Source: Myxococcota bacterium (GTDB lineage: Bacteria; Myxococcota_A; UBA9160; UBA6930). Taken from it: DNA of 64,000 nt. The stretch is from NCBI GenBank assembly GCA_028285625.1, contig JANQOX010000021.1:62001-126000 (forward strand), read 5' to 3'. Made by a program: the position numbers and the translations under genes. Each line of letters opens with the position of its first letter. Within the stretch, counting starts at the first letter, position 1. This document shows, piece by piece, positions 34,556-43,725 of this stretch. The notes under the pieces are model-generated. The model worked only from the letters and a program-made list of their open reading frames with translations. It searched no databases and was not told where the DNA came from.

Positions 34556-36364
34556 TCAGAGCGGAAAGACGAGCGGGACGACGAGAAGCGTCGTGAGCCA
34601 GGTGAGGATCAAGAGAGGCGTTCCGACCTTCACGAAGTCTCCGAAGCGGTAGCCCCCGGGTTCGACGACCAGGGTCACCACGGGCGTCGAGACGGGCGTC
34701 ACGAAGGCGGCCGAAGCCGCGATGGCGACGACCATGCAGAACGGTCGCGGCGAGACCGACAGGGCGATCGCCGCCTGGATCGCCACGGGCGCCACGAGCA
34801 CTGCGGTCGCCGTGTTCGAGAGCACGAGGCCGAGCCCGGCGGTCAGGAAGAACAGCACGCTCATCATCACGTACGGCCCGGTGTCACCGGTCGCAGTGAG
34901 AAGTGCCGACACGATGGCATCGGTGCCGCCCGTCTCGTCGAGCGCGTGGGCGACTGGCAGCATGCCGGCGATGAGCACGATGCTGCTCCAGTGGATGGAG
35001 CGATAGCTCTGCTCCATGCTGATGCAGCCCGTGGCGACGGCGGCCAGCGCCGCGAGCAGCACCGCCACCACCACCGGCACGATCTCCGCAGCGCTGAGCA
35101 CGATCATCGCCGCGACGATGGCGAGCGCCAAAGGGGCGCGGTGGCGGGCGGGGGCCACGTCCGCGATCTCGGTCGGGGCGGAGAGGACGACGAGCTCGTC
35201 CGAGCTCGACTGGAGTCTGGCCATGCATGACCAGGTCGCGCTCACCAGCAGCGAATCGCCCACCTGGAGCGGTTCGTCGCGAAACGGCTCCACCAGGCGG
35301 CCGGCGCGCCGCAGCCCGAGCACGTGCGCGCCAAAACGCGTGCGCAAGCCGGATTCGACCAGCGAGCGCCCCACGCACGAGGCGTCGGGCAGCACCAGCG
35401 CCACGGCCATGCCGAACTCCTGCTTCCAGGCCTCCACATCGCGGTCGCGGAGCTCGAGCGATTCGAGGCCCAGGCTGCCGAGCGTCGTGGTGTCGGCCGC
35501 GGTGTCGCAGATGGCCGCGAGTACGTCGCCCGCATGCAGCTCGACCGAGGGCGGTGGGCTCGCGATGCGCTCGACGCCGAACCGCTGCGTCCGTTCGATG
35601 CCGAGCACGCGCAGGCCGTGTCCGGAGAGCGCGGCCTCCTTGAGCGTGCGTCCGGCGAGCTGCGAATCGGCCTGGATCCGCAGGCGAAGGCGCCGATCGA
35701 GCAGACCGAACGATCCCACGATCTCGTCCATGGTCTGGGCCTGGCTCTTCGGCTCGGCGACCTCGCCCCCCGGAAGCAGACGCCGGCCGACGAGCAGCAT
35801 GTAGACGATCCCCACCCCGAGGATGGCGAGACCCACGGGGGTGAAGCTGAAGAAGCCCAGGGGCTCGAGCCCCTTCGCCTGCAACTCGGCGCTCACCACC
35901 AGGTTCGGAGTGGTCGCGATCAGCGTGAGCATGCCGCTGATCAGCGCCGCGAACGAGAGCGGGATGAGCAGGTGTCGCGCGTTCAGCTTGGTGCGTGCCG
36001 AGACCGTCAGGACGACCGGGATGAGGATCGCGACCACGGCCGTCGAACTCATCGCGCTGCCCAGCAGGGCGGCCGAGCCCATCAGCAGCACCAGCATCCT
36101 GCGCTCGCTATCGCCGGCCGTTCGCATCAGCCACAGGGCCAGCTGGTGCGCCAGGCCCGTGCGCGTGAGCATCTCGCCCACGATCAGCAGCGCCGCGACC
36201 AGGACCACGACCGGGTCGCCGAAACCGGCCAGCGCATCGCGTGGTGAGAGCACGCCCGTCATCATGAGCGCGAGCAGCGTCAGCAGCGCCACCACGTCGA
36301 GCCGCACGCGCCCGCTCGCGAAGAGCACGGCGGCCGCCGCCAGGATTCCGAAGACGATCTCCAT
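34556..36364 (-). CDS. SLC13/DASS-family permease with two RCK/TrkA-C domains
   Basis: GFGDPVVVLVAALLIVGEMLTRTGLA...; central LRIQADSQLAGRTLKEAALSGHGLRVLGIER and VLPDASCVGRSLVESGLRTRFGAHVLGLRR TrkA-C-like repeats. Confidence 0.9.
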   Translation of the reverse strand: MEIVFGILAAAAVLFASGRVRLDVVALLTLLALMMTGVLSPRDALAGFGDPVVVLVAALLIVGEMLTRTGLAHQLALWLMRTAGDSERRMLVLLMGSAALLGSAMSSTAVVAILIPVVLTVSARTKLNARHLLIPLSFAALISGMLTLIATTPNLVVSAELQAKGLEPLGFFSFTPVGLAILGVGIVYMLLVGRRLLPGGEVAEPKSQAQTMDEIVGSFGLLDRRLRLRIQADSQLAGRTLKEAALSGHGLRVLGIERTQRFGVERIASPPPSVELHAGDVLAAICDTAADTTTLGSLGLESLELRDRDVEAWKQEFGMAVALVLPDASCVGRSLVESGLRTRFGAHVLGLRRAGRLVEPFRDEPLQVGDSLLVSATWSCMARLQSSSDELVVLSAPTEIADVAPARHRAPLALAIVAAMIVLSAAEIVPVVVAVLLAALAAVATGCISMEQSYRSIHWSSIVLIAGMLPVAHALDETGGTDAIVSALLTATGDTGPYVMMSVLFFLTAGLGLVLSNTATAVLVAPVAIQAAIALSVSPRPFCMVVAIAASAAFVTPVSTPVVTLVVEPGGYRFGDFVKVGTPLLILTWLTTLLVVPLVFPL

Positions 36365-36424
36365 GGGGGTCGGGCCCGGCGACGCCCGGGCGTCATGCCC
36401 AGGCGTCCACCGGATGCCCCGTCT

Positions 36425-36799
36425 TCAGTCCTCTAGGGAGACGATGCAGGTGAGGAACTGCTGCCCGGACGACGTGACGGCGTGGAGTTCCGAGACCTTC
36501 ATCTTGAACGTGTCGGAGGCGCACTTCGGGCCCACGTCCGCCTTGGGGCCGCTCGGGGTCCCGGGTGTCGTGAGACAGATCGGGTAGCCGTTGGAAGCCG
36601 TGACATCTGCGCCGCCCAGGTAGACGGGCGTAGCCCCCGGCTGCCAGCAGCGGATGGAGTCGTACGACGTCGACCCGTCCGGCGGTGCAACCTTGCTCGC
36701 GGTCGTGCCCACCGTGTGGGTGAAGCTGCGCGCCGCCCCGTCCGCGAAGGCGCCGGCCGGAAGTGCGATGACGGTGAAAGCGATCAGAAAGCGAAGCAT
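36425..36799 (-). CDS. Small exported hypothetical protein (124 aa)
   Basis: MLRFLIAFTVIALPAGAFADGAARSFTHTVGTTASKVAPPDGSTSYDSIRCWQPGATPVYLGGAD...; signal peptide, four Cys in mature part, GGGATCC-rich RBS region. Confidence 0.7.
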   Translation of the reverse strand: MLRFLIAFTVIALPAGAFADGAARSFTHTVGTTASKVAPPDGSTSYDSIRCWQPGATPVYLGGADVTASNGYPICLTTPGTPSGPKADVGPKCASDTFKMKVSELHAVTSSGQQFLTCIVSLED

Positions 36800-36944
36800 G
36801 GGATCCCTCCTGGTGCGCCTTCCATGGCGCGGCCCCAGCATGGCGCGGACACCGAGGCGGCTCAAGAGCATCGTGTCCCCCTCCGCATGGCCCGCGAACT
36901 CGCAGACCGGGTATTCTGGCTGCGTGCAAACATCGCCCTTCGCC

Positions 36945-38315
36945 ATGCTTCTCGTGGCGGCCTCGTTGGTCCTCGCACTCCCTCCCGTTCGTGCCGCAGC
37001 GGTCGATCCGGCCGACCACCCCGCGCGTCCCGAGTTCATGAACCGGGTGCCCTTCCTCCCGCAGCAACTGCTCGACGCGAAGCCCGAGGGCAGCTTCTTC
37101 ACCGCGGTCCCGGCCATCGGCGTCGATCCCGACGACGGCATGCAGATCGGCGCCTTCGCGGAGTTCTACGAGAACGGCTCGCGGGACGATCCATTCTTCG
37201 CATCCACCCCCTACCGGCGCCTGATCTTCGCGGGGCTCGTTTTCGGGACCGAGGGTTTCTTCCGAGCCGTCGCCGAGGTCGACGCGCCCTATGTCCGCGA
37301 GACGCCGTACCGGGTGCGGGCAGCATTCGACCTGGAGCACCGGGACTACGACAACTACTTCGGTCTGGGCAGTTCCAGCCTCTCGCGGCTGCGAAACCCC
37401 GTGACCGGCGAGGCCTTCAGCGACATCGACGACTACCGAAGCTCGATCCGCAAGAAGTCGCCCGAAGGGTTCACGCTCGCGGCCTTCAACCAGTACGAGA
37501 ACACGCGCGCCTCGCTCCAGGGGACGGTCGAGCGCGACATGATGGGTGGGCGTCTGCGTCCCCAGGCCGGGCTCCAGCTGTCCTGGGTCGACGTGAACCT
37601 GCTCGACGGCGAGCGTGTCGACGCGTCGGGCGGCACGGGCGTGCAGGGCCCGACCCAGCTCGGCATCGACTGTCGAAACGGCGACGTCATCGGTTGTGCC
37701 GGCGGCTGGGACAACCTGCTCAAGCTCGGCATCAGCTGGGACACGCGCGACTTCGAGCCCGACCCTCGAAGTGGCGTGTTGCTCGAGTTGGCGGGCAACC
37801 TGTCGGCCGAGTGGATCGGCTCGGAGTACGACTACCGAAGGCTCACCACCCACCTGTCCGGCTTCTGGAGCCCCGCGCCCGAGCGGGCCGACGTCGTCCT
37901 CGTGGGACGCGCCTACTACAACTGGCAGTCGGGCGACGTGCCGTTCTATTCGCAGCCCTTCCTGGCCGTGACGACCGACCCGGCCGGCAAGACGGGCCTG
38001 GGCGGCTTCCAGACGATTCGCGGCTTCACGCGCAATCGCTTCGTCGGCAAGGTCGCCGCCGGGGCGAGTCTGGAGGCACGCTGGACCTTCGGCGAGGGCA
38101 TGGTCTTCGGGCAGCACCTCATGTACAAGCTCGTGCCCTTCGTCGACACCGGCCGGGTCTTCGACACCGTCAGCGAGACCACCTTCAAGGACTGGGAGTT
38201 CGGCTACGGCATCGGCTTTCGGCTGGCATGGCAGGTCTCCACCGTCGTGAGCTTCGACTACGCGCACACGCGCGAGGGCGACGCATTCTACATGGAGCTC
38301 GGCCACGCCTTCTGA
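36945..38315 (+). CDS. BamA/D15-like outer-membrane beta-barrel protein
   Basis: Signal peptide; GLGGFQTIRGFTRNRFVGKVAAGASLEARWTFGEGMVFGQHLMYKLVPFVDTGRVFD, Omp85 IRGF-like motif; ends in F. Start alternatives GTG 36924. Confidence 0.82.
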   Translation: MLLVAASLVLALPPVRAAAVDPADHPARPEFMNRVPFLPQQLLDAKPEGSFFTAVPAIGVDPDDGMQIGAFAEFYENGSRDDPFFASTPYRRLIFAGLVFGTEGFFRAVAEVDAPYVRETPYRVRAAFDLEHRDYDNYFGLGSSSLSRLRNPVTGEAFSDIDDYRSSIRKKSPEGFTLAAFNQYENTRASLQGTVERDMMGGRLRPQAGLQLSWVDVNLLDGERVDASGGTGVQGPTQLGIDCRNGDVIGCAGGWDNLLKLGISWDTRDFEPDPRSGVLLELAGNLSAEWIGSEYDYRRLTTHLSGFWSPAPERADVVLVGRAYYNWQSGDVPFYSQPFLAVTTDPAGKTGLGGFQTIRGFTRNRFVGKVAAGASLEARWTFGEGMVFGQHLMYKLVPFVDTGRVFDTVSETTFKDWEFGYGIGFRLAWQVSTVVSFDYAHTREGDAFYMELGHAF

Positions 38316-38354
38316 GGCACAGGGTCGCGGCGTGGGCGGCCGTCCGCGCGCCAG

Positions 38355-39728
38355 GTGAGCCACCAAGGCCCCATCGCCGAGCCGCTCTGGTTCGAGGCCC
38401 TGGCCGACGGCGTGGCGCGGCCGCCGCTCGTGGGCGACGCCACGGCCGACGTCGTCATCCTCGGCGCGGGGTACACCGGCCTTTGGACGGCGTACTACCT
38501 GGCGGTCGCGGATCCTGGGCGCCGCATCGTGGTACTCGAGGCCGAGACCGCCGGGTTCGGGGCGTCGGGACGGAACGGCGGCTGGTGCTCGGCGCACATC
38601 GCGGGCATCGATGCGTGGCTGGAGGGCCGCGACGCCGCCCGCGCGGCCGCCCTGCAGCGGGGCGTGTTCGATGCCGTAGACGAGGTCGGCCGTGTGGCCG
38701 GCGCCGAAGCCATCGCGTGCGACTACGCCAAGGGAGGCATGCTGGTCGTCGCCGCGAACCAGGCCGAATGCGCACGCGGCCGAGAAGAAGTGGACTGGTG
38801 GCGCGCCCAGGGGTTCGGCGAAGAGGACTACGCCTGGCTCGAACCCGAGGCCTGCAACACGCACGTGCGCATCGCCGGCGCGCTGGGCGGCGTCTGGACG
38901 CCGCACGCCGCGGCCGTTCACCCGGCCAAGCTCGCGCGCGGTCTGGCCCGCGCGGTGGAGCGGCGCGGTGTCGTGATCCACGAGCGCACACGTGCGACCT
39001 CGTTCGGTGCGGGTGGAGTCACGACCGGCGAGGGGCGCCTACGCGCGCCCGTCGTGCTCTGCTGCACCGAGGGTTTCACCTGTCAGCTGGCGGGCCAGGC
39101 ACGGACCATCCTGCCCCTGCACTCGATGATGATCGCGACCGAGCCCCTGCCCGATGCGACCTGGCAGCAGATCGGTGCCGAAGGCCGCGTGGTCTTCGGC
39201 GACCTGCGTCGCATCGTGAGCTACGGGCAGCGCACGGCAGACGGCCGTCTCGCCATCGGCGCGCGTGGCAACTACTTCTACGGCTCGGGCGTGCGCACCC
39301 GCTTCGAGGCCGACACCCCCGACTTTGCGCTGGTACGCCGCGTGATGCTCGACTTCTTTCCGTTTCTCGAGGGCGTCGCCATCACCCACCATTGGGGCGG
39401 GCCACTGGGGATCACGCGCGACTGGAAGCCCTTCGTGCGCTTCGACCCGGCCAGCGGCCTGGGCGGCGCCGGGGGGTACGTGGGCAGCGGGGTGGCCGCG
39501 TCGAACCTGGCGGGCCGCACGCTCGCCGACCTGGTCGACGGGCGGGCGACCGAGCGGGTCGACCACCCGTGGGTGCAGCACCGCTCGCGCCCCTGGGAGC
39601 CCGAGCCGCTTCGCTGGCTGGCGGTGGGCGCCGTGCGCAGGATGGGGGACGCCGCCGATCGCGCCGACCGAGAGGGCCGCTCGCGCCCGCTCAGCGCCGC
39701 GATCTTCGAATGGCTCGCGCGAAACTGA
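38355..39728 (+). CDS. FAD-dependent oxidoreductase (DAO/glycine oxidase-like)
   Basis: DVVILGAGYTGLWTAYYLAVADPGRRIVVLEAETAGFGASGRNGGWCSAHIAG. Confidence 0.93.
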   Translation: MSHQGPIAEPLWFEALADGVARPPLVGDATADVVILGAGYTGLWTAYYLAVADPGRRIVVLEAETAGFGASGRNGGWCSAHIAGIDAWLEGRDAARAAALQRGVFDAVDEVGRVAGAEAIACDYAKGGMLVVAANQAECARGREEVDWWRAQGFGEEDYAWLEPEACNTHVRIAGALGGVWTPHAAAVHPAKLARGLARAVERRGVVIHERTRATSFGAGGVTTGEGRLRAPVVLCCTEGFTCQLAGQARTILPLHSMMIATEPLPDATWQQIGAEGRVVFGDLRRIVSYGQRTADGRLAIGARGNYFYGSGVRTRFEADTPDFALVRRVMLDFFPFLEGVAITHHWGGPLGITRDWKPFVRFDPASGLGGAGGYVGSGVAASNLAGRTLADLVDGRATERVDHPWVQHRSRPWEPEPLRWLAVGAVRRMGDAADRADREGRSRPLSAAIFEWLARN

Positions 39729-39790
39729 GCCGCCCGGCCGCGGGCGGCATCGAAGCTACGCCCGGCCGACGGAGGCGTTAGCATCGCCCC

Positions 39791-40324
39791 ATGCTCGCTC
39801 GCCTCGCGCTGCGCGATCTCGCCGTGATCGCCGCCACCGCGATCCTCTGGCTGTGGCTCGCACCGCGGAGTGCTGGCAGCGGCCCGCTCGCCGACCTGCT
39901 CGGCGTGGCGATCGGCCTGGCGGTGGCCGCGTGCGCCTATCTGATCCACGAGTGGGGCCACCTGTTGGGGGCGCTGGCCACGCGCAGCAAGGTGGGGCTG
40001 CCCGAACGCTTGTCGGCGATCTCGCTCTTCAGCTTCGACTCCAAGCGCAACGACCGTGGGCAGTTTCTGGTGATGTCGTTCTCGGGCTTTGCCATGACGG
40101 GCGTGGCCCTCGCCGTGGTCTACGGGCTGCTGCCGGAGGGCCAGCTCGCCACGCGGGTCGCGCGCGGCGGGGTGCTCGCGCTCACCGCGCTCACGGTCTT
40201 CATCGAGTTTCCGCTGGTGATCTACGCGGTGGTGCGCGGCCAGCTGCCGCCGGTGGAGACGTTCGAGGTCGGGCCCGTGCCCCCGAAGACCGAGCCCGCG
40301 AGCGGCGCGGTCCCCGAAGGCTAG
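39791..40324 (+). CDS. Integral membrane protein with HExxH-like motif
   Basis: AACAYLIHEWGHLLGALATRSKVG plus 4-5 hydrophobic segments. Confidence 0.7.
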   Translation: MLARLALRDLAVIAATAILWLWLAPRSAGSGPLADLLGVAIGLAVAACAYLIHEWGHLLGALATRSKVGLPERLSAISLFSFDSKRNDRGQFLVMSFSGFAMTGVALAVVYGLLPEGQLATRVARGGVLALTALTVFIEFPLVIYAVVRGQLPPVETFEVGPVPPKTEPASGAVPEG

Positions 40325-40395
40325 GCAGAGGCGCCCGGCCCTCTCCAGGGGCCTGGCCGCTCCGCGCGCCCAACGACTAACCTGTCCCCCTGATC

Positions 40396-41064
40396 ATGCT
40401 CGCCCTCGAATCGGAGCACCAGGGCCTCGATCGCCTCCCGGTGGGCGAACAGGTGCTGCACGTTCGCGACCTCCCGCAGCAGAACCGCAGGTGGGTTCCC
40501 GGCCCACTTCGTCAGCGCTGGCGGTCGCGACGCAACGGGCTCCGGCTGCTCTTTCGCCACGGCGACTCGGTCTACAAGACCTACGACCCCGACTTCCCCA
40601 CCGCGGTGCGTCGGTCCCGGGGGATCGCCAAGAGCTTCCCGCTCGTGGCGGAGCTGGCCCGCGCCATCGACCAGGTGGTGCCGATGACGGGGCTGATCGT
40701 GGATGGCCCGGCGGACTGCGAACAGGTCGTGGGCTACTGGATGCCGTATGTCGCCGGCCGGCCCATCCGAGGTGCCACGCGGCTCGCGGCGACGCGCGAC
40801 TTGTTCGTTCGTATCGACACCTGGCTGGTCGAGCGGGGACACCACTGGCGCGACCCCAAGCTCTCGAACTTTCGTTGGGACGCGGCGAACCGCGAGCCGC
40901 GCGTGGTCGATCCCAAGCACGTCGTACCGCTCGAGCGGGGCCGCTTCGATCCCGATCGTCAGCGCAACGCGCCGCGTTCACAGAAGCTCGAGGCGCTGGG
41001 GCTCGACGCGGCGGACATCCGTGACATGGAAGCCCGTCGCCGCGCCTACTGGCGCCAAGCCTAG
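40396..41064 (+). CDS. Hypothetical kinase-like-fold protein
   Basis: 222 aa; RGHHWRDPKLSNFRWDAANREPRVVDPKHV resembles HxD...N...D catalytic/metal loops of kinase-like folds. Confidence 0.6.
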   Translation: MLALESEHQGLDRLPVGEQVLHVRDLPQQNRRWVPGPLRQRWRSRRNGLRLLFRHGDSVYKTYDPDFPTAVRRSRGIAKSFPLVAELARAIDQVVPMTGLIVDGPADCEQVVGYWMPYVAGRPIRGATRLAATRDLFVRIDTWLVERGHHWRDPKLSNFRWDAANREPRVVDPKHVVPLERGRFDPDRQRNAPRSQKLEALGLDAADIRDMEARRRAYWRQA

Positions 41065-41102
41065 ACCCCTGCGCCACGGCGCTGGGCGCTCGCGGCCGCT
41101 GC

Positions 41103-42170
41103 TCAGCCCTGGCGCTGGGCCTGGCCGCTCCCGCTCGATTCGTCGACCGGCGTCGCCAGCAGCGGATGGAACGAGGGGTTGCCCGCCGTGCGTGCGGCAA
41201 AGCGCAGGGCCTCGATCGGGGGGTCGAGGTAGTCCTCGTGCAGCGCGTCGCAAAGCTCGGAGTTGCTGTCGACGATCCAGGTGAGGGTGCGGTGGATGCC
41301 CCAGTCGAGGACGTCCTCGATGTCCATCTGCAGCAGCTGTCCGCGAACGCGTTCGAGCACCTCCCAGGATCGGTGCCGGCGGGACGAGTTCTCCTCGGCC
41401 TGCAGTCTCAGCAACAGGCCGCGCGCGCGGTCGAGGTTGTGCAGCACCGACCGTGGAAAGGTGCGGTCGAAGATCAGGAAGCGCGCCACCGCTTGGCCGG
41501 TGAGCACGTGGGCGCTGCGCTTGAAGAAGGGCTCGAAGGCCGAGCACGAGCGTAGGATGGCCAGCCACTGGGCCGCGTCGACCGTGGTCTCGCGGTCGGC
41601 GGCGGTATCGCCGAGGGCGTGGTGCTTCACGTCGAGGATGCGCGCGGTCTGCCCGGCCCGCTCGACGGCACGCCCGAGCTTCATGAAGAGGAAGGGATCT
41701 TCGTGAAGCATGGTGCTGTAGCAGATGCCATGAAAGAGCATGCACTGCTTGCACAGGTGGTCGTAGAAGGCGTCGCGGTCGCGATCGTACAGGCGCCGGG
41801 TGGCACGGTCGCGCAACCAGAGCCAGACGTCGTTGACCGACTCCCAGGTCTCCACGCTCATGGTCTCGCGGATCGTCCGCGCGTTCTCGCGCGCCCAACG
41901 AACCGACGAAACGATCGACGAGGGCTCTTCCTCGTCCCACACCAGATAGGCCTGCACGGCCTCGGCGTCGTCGATCTGTTCGGCGCCCACGCGTTCCAGG
42001 AAGAGCTCTTCGGAGCCGCTCACCACCACCAGAGGCCGCCAGCGATCCCCCGACGACATCTCCGCGTCGAGCTGGAAGCTGCGGTTCACCTCGAGCAGGC
42101 GGGCCAACGTGTCGACGCGTTCGAGGTACCGGGTGAGCCAGAAGCACGAGTCGGCGACGCGCGAGATCAT
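41103..42170 (-). CDS. Alpha-E domain protein
   Basis: [37 protein letters not shown]... characteristic alpha-E N-terminus. Confidence 0.92.
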   Translation of the reverse strand: MISRVADSCFWLTRYLERVDTLARLLEVNRSFQLDAEMSSGDRWRPLVVVSGSEELFLERVGAEQIDDAEAVQAYLVWDEEEPSSIVSSVRWARENARTIRETMSVETWESVNDVWLWLRDRATRRLYDRDRDAFYDHLCKQCMLFHGICYSTMLHEDPFLFMKLGRAVERAGQTARILDVKHHALGDTAADRETTVDAAQWLAILRSCSAFEPFFKRSAHVLTGQAVARFLIFDRTFPRSVLHNLDRARGLLLRLQAEENSSRRHRSWEVLERVRGQLLQMDIEDVLDWGIHRTLTWIVDSNSELCDALHEDYLDPPIEALRFAARTAGNPSFHPLLATPVDESSGSGQAQRQG

Positions 42171-43633
42171 GCCGGCGGTTCGCCCACGACCCAGGTGTCC
42201 TTCGAGCCACCGCCCTGGCTCGAGTTCACGACGTACGAGCCCTTGACCAGCGCCACGCGCGTGAGACCCCCGGGCAGGACCCAGCTGCTGTCGCCGGTCA
42301 CGATGAAGGGCCGCAGGTCGACGCGCCGTGGGCCCACGCCGTCGCGGCTCGAGGTCGGGCAGGCCGACAGCTCGATCAGCGGCTGGGCGATGTAGTTGCG
42401 CGGGTCGGCGGCCACGCGCGCTCGAAAGTCGGCGCACTCGCGCTGCGACGCCTTGGGGCCCACCAGCATGCCGTAGCCCCCCGCCTCGTTCACGGCCTTC
42501 ACCACCAGCTCTTCGATGTGCTCGATCACGTAACGCCGGTCGGCTTCGCGCTCGCAGATGTACGTGCGCACCTGCTCGAGAATCGGCTCCTCGGAAAGGT
42601 AGAATCGAATCATGTCGGGGACGTAGGGGTAGATGGCCTTGTCGTCGGCCACGCCGTTGCCGATGGCGTTGACGATGGCGACGTTGCCCTTGGCGTAGGC
42701 CCGCACCAGCCCCGGTACGCCCAGCATGCTGTCCGACCGGAACCACTGCGGGTCGAGGAAGTCGTCGTCCACCCGCCGGTAGATCACGTGCACGGGGCTC
42801 GGGCCGGTCGTGGTCTTGGCAAAGACGCGGTCGCCCTCGACGAACAGATCGCTCCCCTGCACGAGCTCGCAGCCCACGCGCCGCGCCAGGAAGCTGTGTT
42901 CGAAGTAGGCCGAGTTGAAGGGGCCGGGGGTCAGCACCACGCTGTGCGGCTCCGACCCGCCCCCCGGCGAGACCGCCGCCATCGCCTCGCGCAGTCGCGT
43001 GGGGTACATCTCGACCGGCGCCACGCGGCTCTCGCGAAATACGTTGGCGAAGACCTTCTTCATCATCATGCGGTTCTCGAGCACGTACGAGACGCCCGAG
43101 GGCGTGCGCACGTTGTCTTCGAGCACCATGAACCGACCGTCGTCGCCGCGGATCAGGTCGACACCGGCGATGTGCACGTAGACGCCCTTGGGAGGCGTGA
43201 TGCCGTGCATCTTCGGCTGGTAGGCCTTCGAGCCGAGCACCATGTGCTCGGGCACGACACCCTCGGCGAGGATGCGCTGCTCGCCGTAGACGTCGTTCAA
43301 GAACAGGTTGAGCGCGCGGATGCGCTGCACGAGACCCCGCTCGACGTCGTGCCACTCGGTGGCGGACACGATGCGCGGGATCAGGTCGAAGGGAAAGATG
43401 CGCTCGGTGTCGGTGCTCTTGCCGTACACCGAAAACGTGACGCCGCTGCGCAAGAAGGTGGTGTCGGCGAGCTTCTGTCGCTGCCGGAACGCCTGGGGGT
43501 CGAGTTCGTTCAGGAGCCGTACGACCTGCTCCACCGGCGGGTGCGGCTTGCCGTCGGGGCCGAAGAACTCGTCGAACGTGCCCGGAAGCGGTTCGTAGCC
43601 TTCGAAGAGGCGCGGGGTATTCGATAGGCTCAT
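42167..43633 (-). CDS. Circularly permuted type 2 ATP-grasp protein
   Basis: [71 protein letters not shown]...; overlaps alpha-E start by ATGA. Confidence 0.93.
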   Translation of the reverse strand: MSLSNTPRLFEGYEPLPGTFDEFFGPDGKPHPPVEQVVRLLNELDPQAFRQRQKLADTTFLRSGVTFSVYGKSTDTERIFPFDLIPRIVSATEWHDVERGLVQRIRALNLFLNDVYGEQRILAEGVVPEHMVLGSKAYQPKMHGITPPKGVYVHIAGVDLIRGDDGRFMVLEDNVRTPSGVSYVLENRMMMKKVFANVFRESRVAPVEMYPTRLREAMAAVSPGGGSEPHSVVLTPGPFNSAYFEHSFLARRVGCELVQGSDLFVEGDRVFAKTTTGPSPVHVIYRRVDDDFLDPQWFRSDSMLGVPGLVRAYAKGNVAIVNAIGNGVADDKAIYPYVPDMIRFYLSEEPILEQVRTYICEREADRRYVIEHIEELVVKAVNEAGGYGMLVGPKASQRECADFRARVAADPRNYIAQPLIELSACPTSSRDGVGPRRVDLRPFIVTGDSSWVLPGGLTRVALVKGSYVVNSSQGGGSKDTWVVGEPPA

Positions 43634-43725
43634 ACGTCCACCCCAAATTACCCAAGCGCCGCGGTTCGTCGATCGGCGCGCCGATCTCGGCGCACCGTGT
43701 ACCCGAACCCGCACAGGGTCCCGCC

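Noticed and set aside
36482-39781. 1099-aa plus-strand ORF in an alternative frame
   Set aside because: Arg-rich frame-shifted shadow of the BamA-like and FAD oxidoreductase genes.
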